Below the pieces are notes generated by a model. The model saw only the letters and a list, made by a program, of their open reading frames with translations. It made no database searches and had not been told where the DNA came from. A stretch of DNA of 64,000 nucleotides from Bigelowiella natans CCMP2755 (Eukaryota > Cercozoa > Chlorarachniophyceae). Made by a program: the position numbers and the translations under genes. Location of the stretch: assembly GCA_000320545.1 (NCBI GenBank), contig ADNK01000583.1:25001-89000 (forward strand), read 5' to 3'. This document shows, piece by piece, positions 46,756 through 59,826 of the stretch. The stretch's first letter is position 1; every line of letters starts with the position of its first letter.

Positions 46756-47504
46756 GTTCGCTCTTGGAGATGATACTAAAATTTACAAGAACGATACGTG
46801 CAAAGCGCAGCCAAGCCTGTGTAACCCACCACATGGGAGGTGTCAATTTCACGAACAGGTGTGTTCGTCGTTTCACAGCAGCACACGAAGTCCAACACAA
46901 CGGAAGAAGATGCTAAGATGTATGTAGTTCGCGGTTTTTGGGTGGTGTAAGATGTTCTCGAGCGGCGAAAATAGCATGATATGAAATTATCTCTTACATT
47001 TTACTCAACACCTCCTACTATCGTGTAGTCGCTACTTATTTGCTTACACATTTTCCTTCATCATCATATTAGGTTGGGAACTATGTCTGTATTTGCGGAT
47101 GCGGAATGCGCGGGGGTGGGTTCGATCTTTCATATATGAGATGGTTTCCATGTTTCCTTTGTAATTCATGGGAGCTGGTGGTATACGTTGACCAGAAGAG
47201 GGGCACATTTTCATCCTGTGAACATCACACGATTTGCTGGAACTAGATGCGAGCTTTTTATGTAGTCTGAAATGCAAGGTTTGTGTAAATTATTCTGGTG
47301 TATATTCATTCAGAAAACTGTACTGTACCGATATTCCCAGCGTGCGATATGACCACTAGCAATGCAGATGTAAGGACAGAAAACATAATCTATAGGAAGT
47401 CGCTTGCTAAAAGCGCACCCTTTAATATAATTTCATCACCCATTAACGGGCCAAAATGAGTAGAGGAATAATGATGCGTGTGAATAGAAAGCACGCACAC
47501 TCTC

Positions 47505-47547
<43 letters not shown>

Positions 47548-47812
47548 TACGTTTACATATATATTTGTATTATTGCGTACGTATGTGTATGAAATATGTA
47601 TGCGTGTATCTGGTCCATTCATAGTCGATATACACGTGTGCATTTAGTGTGGGGGCCATGGAACTTGTAAAACGTACAAAGACACCTCGGTTATCGCCGG
47701 TCAAACTTGCAGCTACACAAAGTAAATAAACTTCAGCTTTGGCCAAGAAAATGAATATGTTACTTTTTGTAGCGGTTTAGAATTTCCTCCATTCCTCCCT
47801 CCTTCTCTCCAC

Positions 47813-47844
<32 letters not shown>

Positions 47845-47943
47845 CCCTTCTTAACGTCACTGTCAGATGCAAGTGCGATCCAGGTTTCCATGGCGGACAT
47901 TGTGAAAAAGACTATGTGAGTAGCAGCGCATACTGTACACACA

Positions 47944-47997
<54 letters not shown>

Positions 47998-48515
47998 GAG
48001 AGAGGGAGGTGGGGGGAGGGGGGGTCCCTCTGCTGCCATTTTCGAGCCATTATTGTCCTTCACCAAAGGCTGACAGTTGAGTTTCTACATCTCACAGAGG
48101 CCTTGCTACGATTGCCCAGCTGATAAGGTAGCACACTCACGAAAGAACTCACACATGCATTCTTTGTGCGGATTTCCCACTGCCTCCCACCTCCTCCTCC
48201 CGATCACACACGCAAACCAAACGCATTTCACAATTCGACCCTGAAACGAATGATGGACAGCCTGGGTGCTACTCAAAGAACAGAATATGCAATGGAAACG
48301 GTGATATATTAATGTAAAGCGATGATGGCGTGGCAAAAGCTAAATACTATCATGCGTCCAAACGAGTAGCACATGGTGTGTATTCATTCTCCCGTCGTTA
48401 ACAACACGATGTGTCTTTCCAGGAAATTGCATAAACTCCACCGAAGGCTTTCAGTGCTCTTGTAAGGTGGAAAGAGGAAGAGGAGTACAAATACCTAGAG
48501 GAAGGGAAAGAGAAT

Positions 48516-48546
<31 letters not shown>

Positions 48547-48570
48547 AGAGAAGCTGTATAGCGAATAGAC

Positions 48571-48618
<48 letters not shown>

Positions 48619-49367
48619 TATTCAAACGTATATAACCTGCAAACTATATCATTAGAGGTATATTGTAATGTGCATTTATGTGTTTCTAAAATATAAATCA
48701 AAGGCCGGTTTTACTGCGGAGAGCAACTGCCGTGGAACGGTAGGGACAATGCTCTTGGATATCAGTGCATAATATGTGGGGGGGGGGGGGGGTGAGATCA
48801 TTGACTCGGAAAAAAGAAGCAGCAAAGAAGATTTGCATTGACTACCGATGATAGCCAGCTTTCCTCCCCCCTTCTGCATCCCTAAGACGCAACATCTTTT
48901 TCATCAAAATTGAGTAGGAGAGCGATCCTGAATCGTCGACGTGGGGCTGGTGGAAAGTCGGGCTCATCATCTTTGGCATCATTGCCGCATGTGCGTATTA
49001 GTATTAGTAGTAGTTGTAAGTAGTAGGTGGTAGTAGTGGTGATAGTGTAGTAGCAAAATGCTGACAATAACCGTACTGTAGAATTAAGGTAGCGTGGATG
49101 TGCGAGCTAGATGCATATCTTCCTTCTGAATTCCCCCCCCCCCCTCTCATGCAAATGTACGTGCACACAGCGGTGGTGCTGGAGCGCGTGTGGACATGTG
49201 GCAAGAAGACTATAACGAAGATGCAGGTTGACCTGTTGTTTCACAGCTTGTATGTGGCGTTTGTCTTAGCTTGGAGAAATATATGCAAACTTGAATGCGG
49301 ATACAGAAATACGAATATAATATTATGTATATTATTTATTGTAAAAGGATCTAACTGTGTGTGTTTG

Positions 49368-49420
<53 letters not shown>

Positions 49421-49613
49421 AATGACATGCTTCTCTCTCACGCAATCGCAGGGGCGAGAGGGCTTTCGGCCAGTGTACAACGACGACGATGCTGACTTCG
49501 ATGATGAAGTGCTCGATGCGAACATGCCCTCGGGTACCACAGGGGGGGGATTCACAGAAGTTGAAATCGGTCCCATTTCGCATCAAATCGAGGATCTAGA
49601 TGACGAAAAGTAG
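46756..49613 (+). CDS. EGF-like type I membrane protein with acidic cytoplasmic tail
   Basis: Exons found: 46756-46858 (NDTCKAQPSLCNPPHGRCQF), 47073-47115 (VGNYVCICGCGMRG), 47867-47915 (CKCDPGFHGGHCEKDY), 48098-48127 (RPCYDCPADK), 48423-48467 (NCINSTEGFQCSCK), 48704-48739 (AGFTAESNCRGT), 48918-48990 (WGWWKVGLIIFGIIAA, the membrane span), 49171-49226 (VVLERVWTCGKKTITKMQ, stop-transfer and basic), 49452-49613 (tail, stop). Cys spacing (Y-C-C-G-G and G-F-x-C-x-C) is EGF-like, in places Ca-binding type. Domain order resembles plant vacuolar sorting receptors, but the luminal part is too incomplete to claim that. Tail: FRPVYNDDDADFDDEVLD, acidic, with a Tyr motif usable for sorting. At least one linking exon near 47200-47800 and one near 48130-48420 is missing, since phases do not close there. 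Confidence 0.72.
47938..47992. repeat. (CA)n(GA)n microsatellite
   Basis: CA run followed directly by a GA run inside an intron of the EGF-like gene. A related GT run is at about 49356-49417, just before its last exon. Confidence 0.92.
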
Positions 49614-50761
49614 TCAGCATTAAAACGTAAATAAATTATGAGCACTTGTGTGTGCAATGTGGGCATAGATGCACCCGTTATTCTTCTACAATTAAACCTA
49701 TAGATACTACCATTGACTGTGTACATGTCCACACACAGCAGACAGCCTACATGTGCACATGATCGACATCGCATCTGCTGCATGTCATGTGTGCGTCCAT
49801 GCATGCATGCGCCAAGTTCACGTCGTGTTCCATGTGCATGATTGTTGGAAGAAGTGGTGGATGGTGGCGGTGGGCTGTTCAATGTCGCAAAATGCATTCA
49901 TTGACGACGCTGGAGCATGTCGCAGTCGTTACATCCGTTGCCACATCTGCTACTGTGCTTGCTAGCTTGTCATCAGCATGTTGCACGTTAGCATGCTAGC
50001 ATGCGGTGAAACCAAGCTGGGTAGCAAGCTACGCCAACACCAAGAAGAAACGCAGCAGCAACTCGAAAAAGCACGTCGATCGTTGTCATTGCACTTCAAA
50101 AGTGTGATGCATCAGTGGCTTCATCGCCCTTGTCGCACGTCTGCTGTGCTCTCACTCACTAGCTCATGGCGCATTGCACGCTTCCACAACTCCGTCAAAC
50201 CCTGTGACGACTGGGGTTTGCACAAAACATGCTTACGCGCGCGGCCTGGTGCGCTCAATCGTTGCAACTGGACATTCGCAGCACACTGGAGCCTGTTTGA
50301 AGTTCAAGTTCAATTTTTTTCGAATTCATTCAGCTTCAAAACTTCACTTTTCAACGCCTGCGCCTGCGGAAATAGCTTGTCACTTCCGAAACAGCTAGCG
50401 CAGTTGCACTTGCTGTGCCAAAAGTTTTGCAACATCATGAGGGTGTGCGCACACCAGCTTCATGTCATTGTGAAATCAAAGCACAAAAACGCAAAAAAAT
50501 TGCTCTCAATTGAGAGGTCATGCCACTCATCACAGGTTTGACGGAGTTGTGTCTGGAAAGCCACAGCTGCGCGCCTCTCTTGTCACATTGGTAGTAGTTG
50601 AAGAAGGATGTGCTTGTCAGCAACAGCAAATGAAAGTGCCATCAGCCAGGTGAACATGATGCAATTGTTTTGTTGGAAAAAATCATGATGTTCACATGCA
50701 TTTTCGCGCGGTGTGCTGCCATTGCTAGATTGGTGATGATGCCAAGTTTTGCCACTGCCTT
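49614..50761. repeat. GCATGC-rich intergenic block between convergent genes
   Basis: TGCATG and CTAGC words, and a GTTTGAAGTTCAAGTTCAAT segment at about 50297 recalling 23.97 and 43.5 kb. The longest frame (49978-50541) has no recognisable features. No gene seen. Confidence 0.5.
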
Positions 50762-52543
50762 TTAACCCCATTGTCCATGAGTGGACGCCAATTTCCATGC
50801 AGGATCTACTGCGATGTTCTGCCTGATGGCCTTATTGAAAATCTGATGGATCTGATTTTTAGAGAGATGGTTTGATCGGGTTATGATCGCATCAGGATCG
50901 GTTGCCAGAATGACAATGCCTATCTTTCGGACACGTGCTGGAGGTGTGGTCCAAGTCAACGGAACCTTACCTCTAACCCCAGTCCAACCGACTGTGGCTG
51001 GCGATCCTGAGAATCTCTCAGAAGCTGTAGCTTTAGTGTATCTGTCGGCTCCGACCAGTTTCCAGGAGCCAAAATCATTGCAACCGATGTTTGGAAAATT
51101 GCCAGGGCTCGCCACCCTCTCCAATCGATTGAACGCATCTTCAGGCATTTTATACTCGCCGTCCAGTCCTGGGCCTAAACCCTTCAAAGTTGCTGACGTG
51201 GGGTAAGCAATTCCATGCGCAATCACGTTGTACTTTCCAGGCGGAAGTTCATTCTCGTGGGTAGCTACAATACATTGATTTTGCTGGCGTGACAACATGA
51301 ATTCTGTGTTCCCACCGACGGTTTGGCCAGTTTGAGCATTGGTGATCAAAACATTCAGAAGTGCTTTTTTGGGATTGAGAGGATTTTTGGTAGTGGCTTG
51401 TGTCATCATAGCAACAACCTCGCAGCTCGACTTGAGCTCAATTGTTGCGGAGTTCCAAAAGGTGTACTTACTCGTCTGCATTTCCCATCTTTGCTGCGCC
51501 GCCCATGGTTTCCCATTTAGCGAGCTTGTCATGGCGAAACTTACAGTCTGGTACAGCTTTGTCCACATGCTGTATTCCATCCAAAACTCTCCATCATCAC
51601 CACCAAATTTAGGCTGGAAGACTCGCTTTGCCTCAGCAGTCCAGCTAGGCGAACCTTCACCCCATGCTAATCGATACTCAAAACTGCCATGCGGGTTTCG
51701 GAGATTAACTAGCTTCACGAGTCGGCCATTAACTGTTCCTTCTTTCGCGCCCAGAAAGCTGTATGCATGCCCAGGGTAGATTCCAATAGCTTGCTCCGCT
51801 CCATAGACAGAGTTGATAGCACCATTGTCTTTCCACTCATATTTGGACCCATACGTGCCCGAACACATGGGCAGTCCTAGTTTTGTTAGTCGAAGAAGCT
51901 GATTCCATAGGACTGATTTTCTGGGGCTTCTATCAGATCTTACGGGAACAATCGCAGCGGGATAGCCAGTTATATCTCTCAATGCATGATGTGCTATTCC
52001 ACCTTTAAGATTCATATATCCTCCGCGAAGCTTTGCATAGGCCTTCTCGACTAATGTTGACCATAGCTCAGCTTGGCACTTAGAGGTTATGAAAACGGGA
52101 CCTCCATATGGCCTGCATGGGATGTAATCGTCAATTACAACCGTGCGCCTGATACCACGTTGTGTGATGTTGACCGCATACATGCCTGTTTTCGACTCTT
52201 CGCCATCGAAAAACATCCTGGGGACAAATCCCTTTTTCTCGGCCACAGTTGCTAACGCGGATACAAACCAACAGTCTCCTAAGCTGCCTTGGTTGACATC
52301 ATCTGCCTCTTCTCCATTCACGAACACAGCAACTGGAAGTTCCCTCCGGAAACCGCCATCTCGATCCGCATGGGGCCGACGCCACGCCACTTGTCTCCCG
52401 CCGAGGCTCTCTCTCTGGCGAGTGCCATTGATCACTCTTTCTCTACCCAAAGATCTTGAATCCGGTGGAAATTCGGCATCGTAAAAGAGTTTCTTGTCCT
52501 TCATAAGCTGTTCAACAGCTTTCTGATGCACCTCTTTAGTTAC
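50762..52543 (-). other. Calpain protease domain exon
   Basis: One uninterrupted 594-codon exon. Active-site Cys at 52273-52271, His about 51769-51767, Asn about 51697-51695. After the catalytic core come two beta-rich domain-III-like stretches (FWNSATIELKSSCEVVAMMT; LPPGKYNVIAHGIAYPTSAT). The Asn is followed by Pro-His-Gly instead of the common Pro-Trp-Gly. No penta-EF-hand is present, as in many non-classical protist calpains. Confidence 0.9.
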
Positions 52544-55500
52544 CTAAAGTTATGTCACATTGTATCATTCTACATACCCACACATACGCACGCAATCTAC
52601 ACGCTATGCTTGCATCACAAGTCGATGGTAACGGAATTCTCTGAATTACATGCGGGATCTGGTTGCAGTGAAAAATGATTTCATCTAACAACCCTTGCAC
52701 CATGCATGGAACGAGGATCAGATAGAAATCATTCAATTTTAGAGCTGAATTCAGAGCTCCGATCGGACTCCGGTGCATCGGGTCGTGAAGTGTGCGAAAC
52801 ATACATGACATGACCTGTCTCTTTTTCCCGTCTTCGATGAGATATGTGAGTGGATCGAGAGAAGGATCAGTAGGTTCATCCAATATTGTCCCTTCTGCAA
52901 ACTTCCTTTCTAGCTCTTCGGCTTTCTTTCTGGCCTCCTCCGCTGCTTTCTTACGTGCAGCAAGCTTTTTTGCCCAGGCCCCTGGGTTCTTTCTTTTTTC
53001 TTCTTCGTCTAAAAGCCGCTGTCTTTCCGCCTCTGTAGAATGATATAAACAAATAAAATGACGATGATAATGATGGTGGGTAGGTTTACAACAGCAAGGG
53101 CCGACAATAGTAAGACTGATGACGATATCATCATCACGCATATTCGGTGTGTCAGACGGAATCGAAAATTTAACAAACAAAATCAATTATTTTCAACTAA
53201 TCCTTGCGGTGGCAAGCTTGCCGCGAGGATTATCTGAAAACAATCGAACTTTCTAGGTAACGATCATTATTCGCAGTTACAATTCGCACACACCATAACT
53301 TTAGATTTGCAATTTGTTTACGGAAGGAAAACAAGGGAACGATGATTAATATGATGGATCGTGATGACGAGTGGTGATGATGAGCGGTGATGATGGATGG
53401 TGATGATAGGTGGTGATGATGGATGATGATCATTATATGTAGGCGACGGAGGTGATGAAGGTTTGAAAGATGATGGCGATAAAAGTGCAAAAATGAATGT
53501 TAAAAAAAATGATGTTTACCCTGCGCTATCCTCCTTGCTTCCTCTGCAGCTTTTCTTGCAGCCTCTGTGCGCTCTCTGTCAGCCTTTGCTTTTTCCTCAG
53601 CTGCTTTTTTGGCGAGCTCATCAGCCCTGGCTTTAGCTTCCGCAAGTAACTTGAGCATGCGCTGCCTCTCTTCTTCTGCCTTTATCTTCGCCTCCTCGAT
53701 TTCTTTCTGATATTTATCCACCAACGCCTTGATACCAGCCATCTCATCTGCTTTCATTTTATCCCTTTTTTTCTTCTCCTCGGCATAGATTATGTCCAGT
53801 TTTTGCTTTCGCTTCTTCATCTCTTCCTCCCCGCGTTTGTGTTCTTCCATCAACTCGCGGTTGGCTGCGCAGATTCCGACAAAGATCTCAGCTGGCCCGG
53901 TACCTCTGCCGCATGCATCCCACATGCCAAAACTAAACGGTGGGACGTCAAACTCAAACGGCTTCGATTGGTATACTTTTCCGATTTTCTGGTTTTCAAT
54001 CGCCCAACGGTCGGCACCGTATCGCCGTATCATGAATCCCGGTTTAACGCTCTTGAAGACCATGGGACTTGATTTGGGGACAAGTTCATACTCACCGCCT
54101 CCAATGTTCGCGGCGACGGTAATTCGACAAGATGTAGTGATATGAGGGCACGGCTTCTCTCCATCGTGGTCGGCAAGGGAGAGATCCCAAGAATCGAGAG
54201 GGGGGGTTAGCCCTCCAACTGCGCTTTCATAGACAACAGAAAACAGGCCGCCATGCCCGATTCCGCCCATGAATTTCGTAATCTGCCAGGACTTTCCGTT
54301 TTTGAAACCACAGCGGTCAGACACCTGCTGGATGACGTATTTAAAGCCTGTGTTGGGGCTCTCTCTGAACCACATATACTCATGAGGGTCTCCCGACGGA
54401 GCATTTATGCCCATGTACTCGCCATTCACATCAGCTGTTCCCGCACCTAGAACGTACAGTTTGCCATCATGAGAGATCTGAGGGGGCTGGTTAAGTCCGT
54501 CTTTTTGTGTCGACCAGAGAGTCCATGGAGGGAGCTGGGGGTCCAGTTTTTTGAAAGCATCGTAATCGCCGAAGTTATCCATCGCAATCTTTATAGCTAT
54601 GCTGTTGACGTAATACAGCGAAAGCTTCTGTCTGCCGCCAAACCCGAGGATCCCCCAGTATTGTGCAGCTGGCCCGACCTCTATCTTTTCCACCTTCCCG
54701 TTCACGAGACGATAGCGCTCGTACGTCCTCTTACCATTCACTATTTTTATCTTTCCATCGACTTTGGACACGTTGTAAAACCCGTTGATACCCGCCGACC
54801 CAGCTCCGATGACAAACAACGATTCACCAGTCAGTGCGGATTTCATCATATCTTTGGTGCTTCCAGCTGCGTGCTGAGCGAAAAGCAAGGCCTCCACATT
54901 CGTGATCAGCATTTTCTTGTCGAGCTGTGCGTTGTTGGGGAGAAAACGCCATCCTGAGGCCGGCGGAAACTCTCCGTTCGTTCCCTTCTCGCATTTAGCC
55001 ACGTACCACAGCTTGTTTTGCCTGTGGATCTTCCAGTAGAGCCCGTCTTTCTCCATTGTCCTGAAAAGCTTATGCTCTACACCATCCACCTTCGCGTAGT
55101 AGGCGTTATGGTTGTTTACCGGGCTTCCAAGGAGGTAGTTCCCATTGCACTTTCCAGAAGAAAATTGCACGACCAGATGATCATAGTTTGTGAAAGTCGG
55201 CAGAGGTAGTTTCCCTCCTTGCAATGTCCCTCCCATGGATTCAGATATAAGGCTCCAGCCTCTGCTGGGAGGCAAAGCCCCGTCATTTGGGGAATAATAC
55301 AGTGTCTTTACAACCTTAGCTGGACTCGTGCTTTTATCCATAACCACGATGTACCACAGAAATTTCTTACCGATGATTTCGTGTTCGTAGTGGTTCTTCT
55401 CGCGTTGAATCACATACATCATCTTCGCGTCCTCAGCGTCGTTGCGGACCAGCCGAACCGCCTTGTTATACTTTTTGGACTCAATCGTGTAGCGACCGCA

Positions 55501-57258
55501 AATCTCCTTGTTCCCAGCGTCGGTGATGTGAAATTTCACGCTGCCCGCGACAAACCTGGGGCACGGATTCTGTCCTTTCCACCCAAAATTCTTGTGCGGT
55601 TCAAACTTTCTTCTCTCTCGCACTGCAGGGCCATCTGAATAAAGTATGGTGGTTTTCGGTCTTGACCTGTTAAGCGTGACCACGCTGCTGAGTGTCCACC
55701 CGTTGTCGTCGAGTGTTATGATATGCACGTAGCCGTCAATTAGTTTGTTGACCCATATGTCTCCTGGGGAGATAGGTCATGTAGTATTAACACAATTTTG
55801 GCTTCCCAATGGCGTCGTTGCGTTAGCGAAAATGTGCTTACCATCGAGCTTGTACTCTCCATTCACAATATTACTTCCGGCGTCCAAAACGTACACTGTG
55901 TCTGGTTTGGATTTCAGCAACTGAATCCTAAAAAAAGGAGTGGATCCGGTGTATGCCTTAGCTTGAGTGTCGGGCTCCGGATCGTTGACTTTTCTCCTCT
56001 TTGGGAGATGTCTGCTTTTTGCTTTATGCTAATATCAAACAAGCTCAGGCTTAGTATGTCATATCCTCTTCATATCATCATTTTCATCAAAAGTAGGTTT
56101 TTATTACTTGTGGATCGTATATTTCCATCACTATGTCCTTTGCGACCTCGAGGCAGGATATGGGACCTATTTCAACAATCTAAAATCGATCGTGTGCTAA
56201 AATTTACAACGAATCGGGAACAGAAACAGATATATTTGGAAATGAATGCTATAGTAAGGCAATATCTGACCGGTGAGAACGATTATCCTGGTGGGCATAG
56301 TAGTATTGTTTGGTGTTTGAGAAGCCTGAGACTTCCACTCTTCACAAGTGATCTTACAGAAGAGATTCTGAACCACAAGTAAAAAGAATAATATGTCATC
56401 AGCATATCGCAATTACATAACTAAAGCTAGACCGACTATTCTACACAAGCTATTCATGTGAAACGTGGTCAAAGCAGCAGTTTCCTTGTGTGCACTATGA
56501 GTGATAAAGATGATATTACAGTAGGTTTCGGAATAATAAACGGGTTCGATTTCGGCGATTTTACCCAAAAAACCGCGCGAAAATCGGGCTTATTGTTTTG
56601 AAATCTTCTGTAGTAACCTCGATCTCTGGTTCGAGCGTCATCATTGAGTTGGCTTTATTGTCGTCGACGAAAAAGTCACAGTGGTCAGTCTGAAAGAGAG
56701 TGGGGTGATAATTAGGTTAAGTTTTCACTCGAGCATCAAAAATTAGGCCTATGTACACATGCAACTCGTTTGGTGTGCTATTGTGTATGAATAACCTTCT
56801 CATCAACAATTTTTTTCACGAGGTCCGTCGCCTTTTGAAGAAGTGACGCTTTCGCATTGACCGTGATTTTTTTTTGATCGGGAGTGTTGGCGTCATTACA
56901 ACAAATTTTAATATCTTCGCCGGGCTTGCCGATCTCTTCCTGTTTATCATCACACAGTACATTTCAAGATATATATATGTAGACTTTATGAAATTCAGGG
57001 GCCGAATCGGAATGATACAATGGAGGTTATTTGGGTGTTAGAAGCAAAATACCTCAATGTCACGTGCGTTGGCCATTATCCTACGGGCTACATCATTAAA
57101 TACCCAAAAATAGTTGGATTCCACGTTCTCCTTTACTCTGTTGAAGATATCTTTCAACATGGCATGTGCTTGTTCAATGGTAGACACAGGACCTATGTAT
57201 TTGCCATTCAAAACTCAGCGGTAACATGTTTTCGCAGCTTCAATATAGGCTATGCACC

Positions 57259-57304
<46 letters not shown>

Positions 57305-58832
57305 TATACAACATTTAGAAAATATATATTTACGAGAGGATATTGGAACATGATGATTGAGACATCCCTCACCAATGAGAGTGATTTTTTTGGAGGGGCC
57401 TTCATGGTTTGGCTTCTGGGGCTGCTTCGATTGGAAATCTTGACAAAAAATTTGGCAGAAGAGATTCTGGAATACATCATATGTGTGAAAGATTGATTGA
57501 TTTTACGTGTAGTAAACACGTGAAGACAGATCAAGGTGAAGAAAGCGCATCTCTTCGAGTTGTATGTACGAACACAACGATAAGAGACGTCTAGGAATGA
57601 AGGACGTGTAGAGAGACACGTGTGGAGAGGGAATTACGAGTGCATCATAAGGGAAGGGAATGGGGACTATCAGGGTTAGGGTTAGGATTAGGAAAATTAA
57701 TCAGGGAAGAAGAATAAATTGAGGGAGGGAGAATATAAATTGCAGGTTAGGGAGACGAATATGAGATGAGAAATGAACCTCTATCTGTTCTTTTAGCTGC
57801 ATCATTTCCGCAGCCTTCTCATTGTTGACGAAGAGCATGATGCTGTTGATCTGAAGAATGATAATCGCTCAATGTTCAATTTGGGGGAGGAACAAACTAG
57901 TTTGCTGGCCACGTGCGTCCATGCATGTTGTGAGTGTGTGCGAATGTGTTTGTTAATTTGCACATCTTGCACATTTGTGAATGGCACGTCTGCGTGCATG
58001 TGTGTATGTAGTGTGCACACATGTGTGCGAACCTTTTCGTCGACAATATTTTTGACCAGATTGGTTGCCTTTTGAAGAATTGAAACCCTGGCACTCACTG
58101 TAATTTTTTTCCGTTCTGGATTGTCAATATTGCAAACGATCCGGATATCCTTGCCAGGCTTCCCACAAGCAGTCTGTTCATCATAGCACCATGTATGCTC
58201 GTGTGTGTTTATGTGTACTTTTCGTGTGGTAAAATTGAAACAACACAATGAACTTAGGGATTGGTCCTGTGCGGTTTTCATAGATGCTACGTTTGAATGC
58301 AGTGTATTGATGTTAAACACAAACATGAAACACACACTTGCATGTATTTGCATGTTGTACCTCAATCTCTTTCGCTTTGGCCATAACCCTGCGGGCTACT
58401 TGATTCTTGACCCAGAAAAAATTTTCTTGGATAGGCTCGGGGACTTTGTCAAAGATTTTTTTTGCGATCTCGTATGCCTTCCGCGCCCAAGACATCGGGC
58501 CTATTTACCATTCAAAACATTCAATTTGGAGCATCAAATGTCATATTTTTGATGAAAAATCTATCAGGAAGTTTTGATTCGAATTTTAGGAAGATCAGAT
58601 TCTGGTCAGAAAACTGATGCTGGTGATGCTGCTCATCATGATCATGGCCAATTATGGCGACATTGATGAGAATGTTGATGGCAATGATTACAGTGATAGG
58701 TTTAATGTAGGATTTGATTCAAGGGGAGTGATGTGAATAAACCGATGATGGTAATCTTAGACTGGCCATGGTAGGGCTCACGCTTGATCGTACAGAAGGT
58801 CTTTAAAAAATGCAAAATGCAATTAAGAAATA

Positions 58833-58901
<69 letters not shown>

Positions 58902-59671
58902 GGGGTTAACTTCCGAAATGGATCTAATTGATGAAATTGAGCATCGGGGACAATAAGAAGATGATGGCACATAGTTTGTATTACCCCTCCAGCTGCCTGA
59001 GTGAACACAACAACACCATTAAATCAATATCGATCATTATGGACAAAATGAGGGCACAGGTTAGGAATAGGGTTTGGTTGATTATGCTGGGATTATTATA
59101 GTTGGGGCCGTGAGCAAAGTTCGAATTTGTAGAAACGATTGGTCATTGACCTCAATGTCCTTCTTTGCTTCCATAATCTCGTCTGCTTTCTCTTTATTGC
59201 ACGTCATCATGAAATCGATTATCTGAAACACGAGCAAGAATATCTGAATGTGTGCACGTATACATACATAGATACATACATATATACATAAAAGATTCTA
59301 AATGAAGGAGCGGTGATATAGACAATTCTAACTTTACAAAGTGACATGTATGCTCACATTTTTGTAAAAAAAACTTAACTTTCCTAACTCTACCGAAATT
59401 AATTTTGTGCTACGCTCGTCATCTTGACATGGTAAGTATGTTATAATCGAACACAGTGTCTCTAGATTGCATAATTACCCGCTCATCCGCGATTTTCTTT
59501 GCCATCTGCACTGCGATGCTGCATTTAGAAGCCCGTCCTAGTTTTAAAGTAAAAAAAACAAAACACAAAAAGAGCGCAGGAGAAATAGTACAAATTAGCG
59601 AACAGACAAAATTTTGTGTAAGACTCTCATATTACGATAAAAATAAACGAAATCTCTTCGATAAAGTGCAT

Positions 59672-59707
<36 letters not shown>

Positions 59708-59784
59708 TTATTACATATATATTTGTTAGTTTAAGTCAATTTAAGTCAGTTTAAGTCAGTGTGTAGTTTAGGTCCTTATTTACC

Positions 59785-59826
<42 letters not shown>

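Noticed and set aside
53792-55638. Several plus-strand frames of 60-160 codons
   Set aside because: Shadows of the 747-codon minus-strand exon of the calpain fusion gene.
58895-58984. Longer version of the micro-exon (frame GGVIQTMCHHLLIVPDAQFH)
   Set aside because: It would leave the wrong phase for the next exon. Stopping at 58985 or skipping the exon restores the KH-like frame TFCTIKREPYHGQSKITII.
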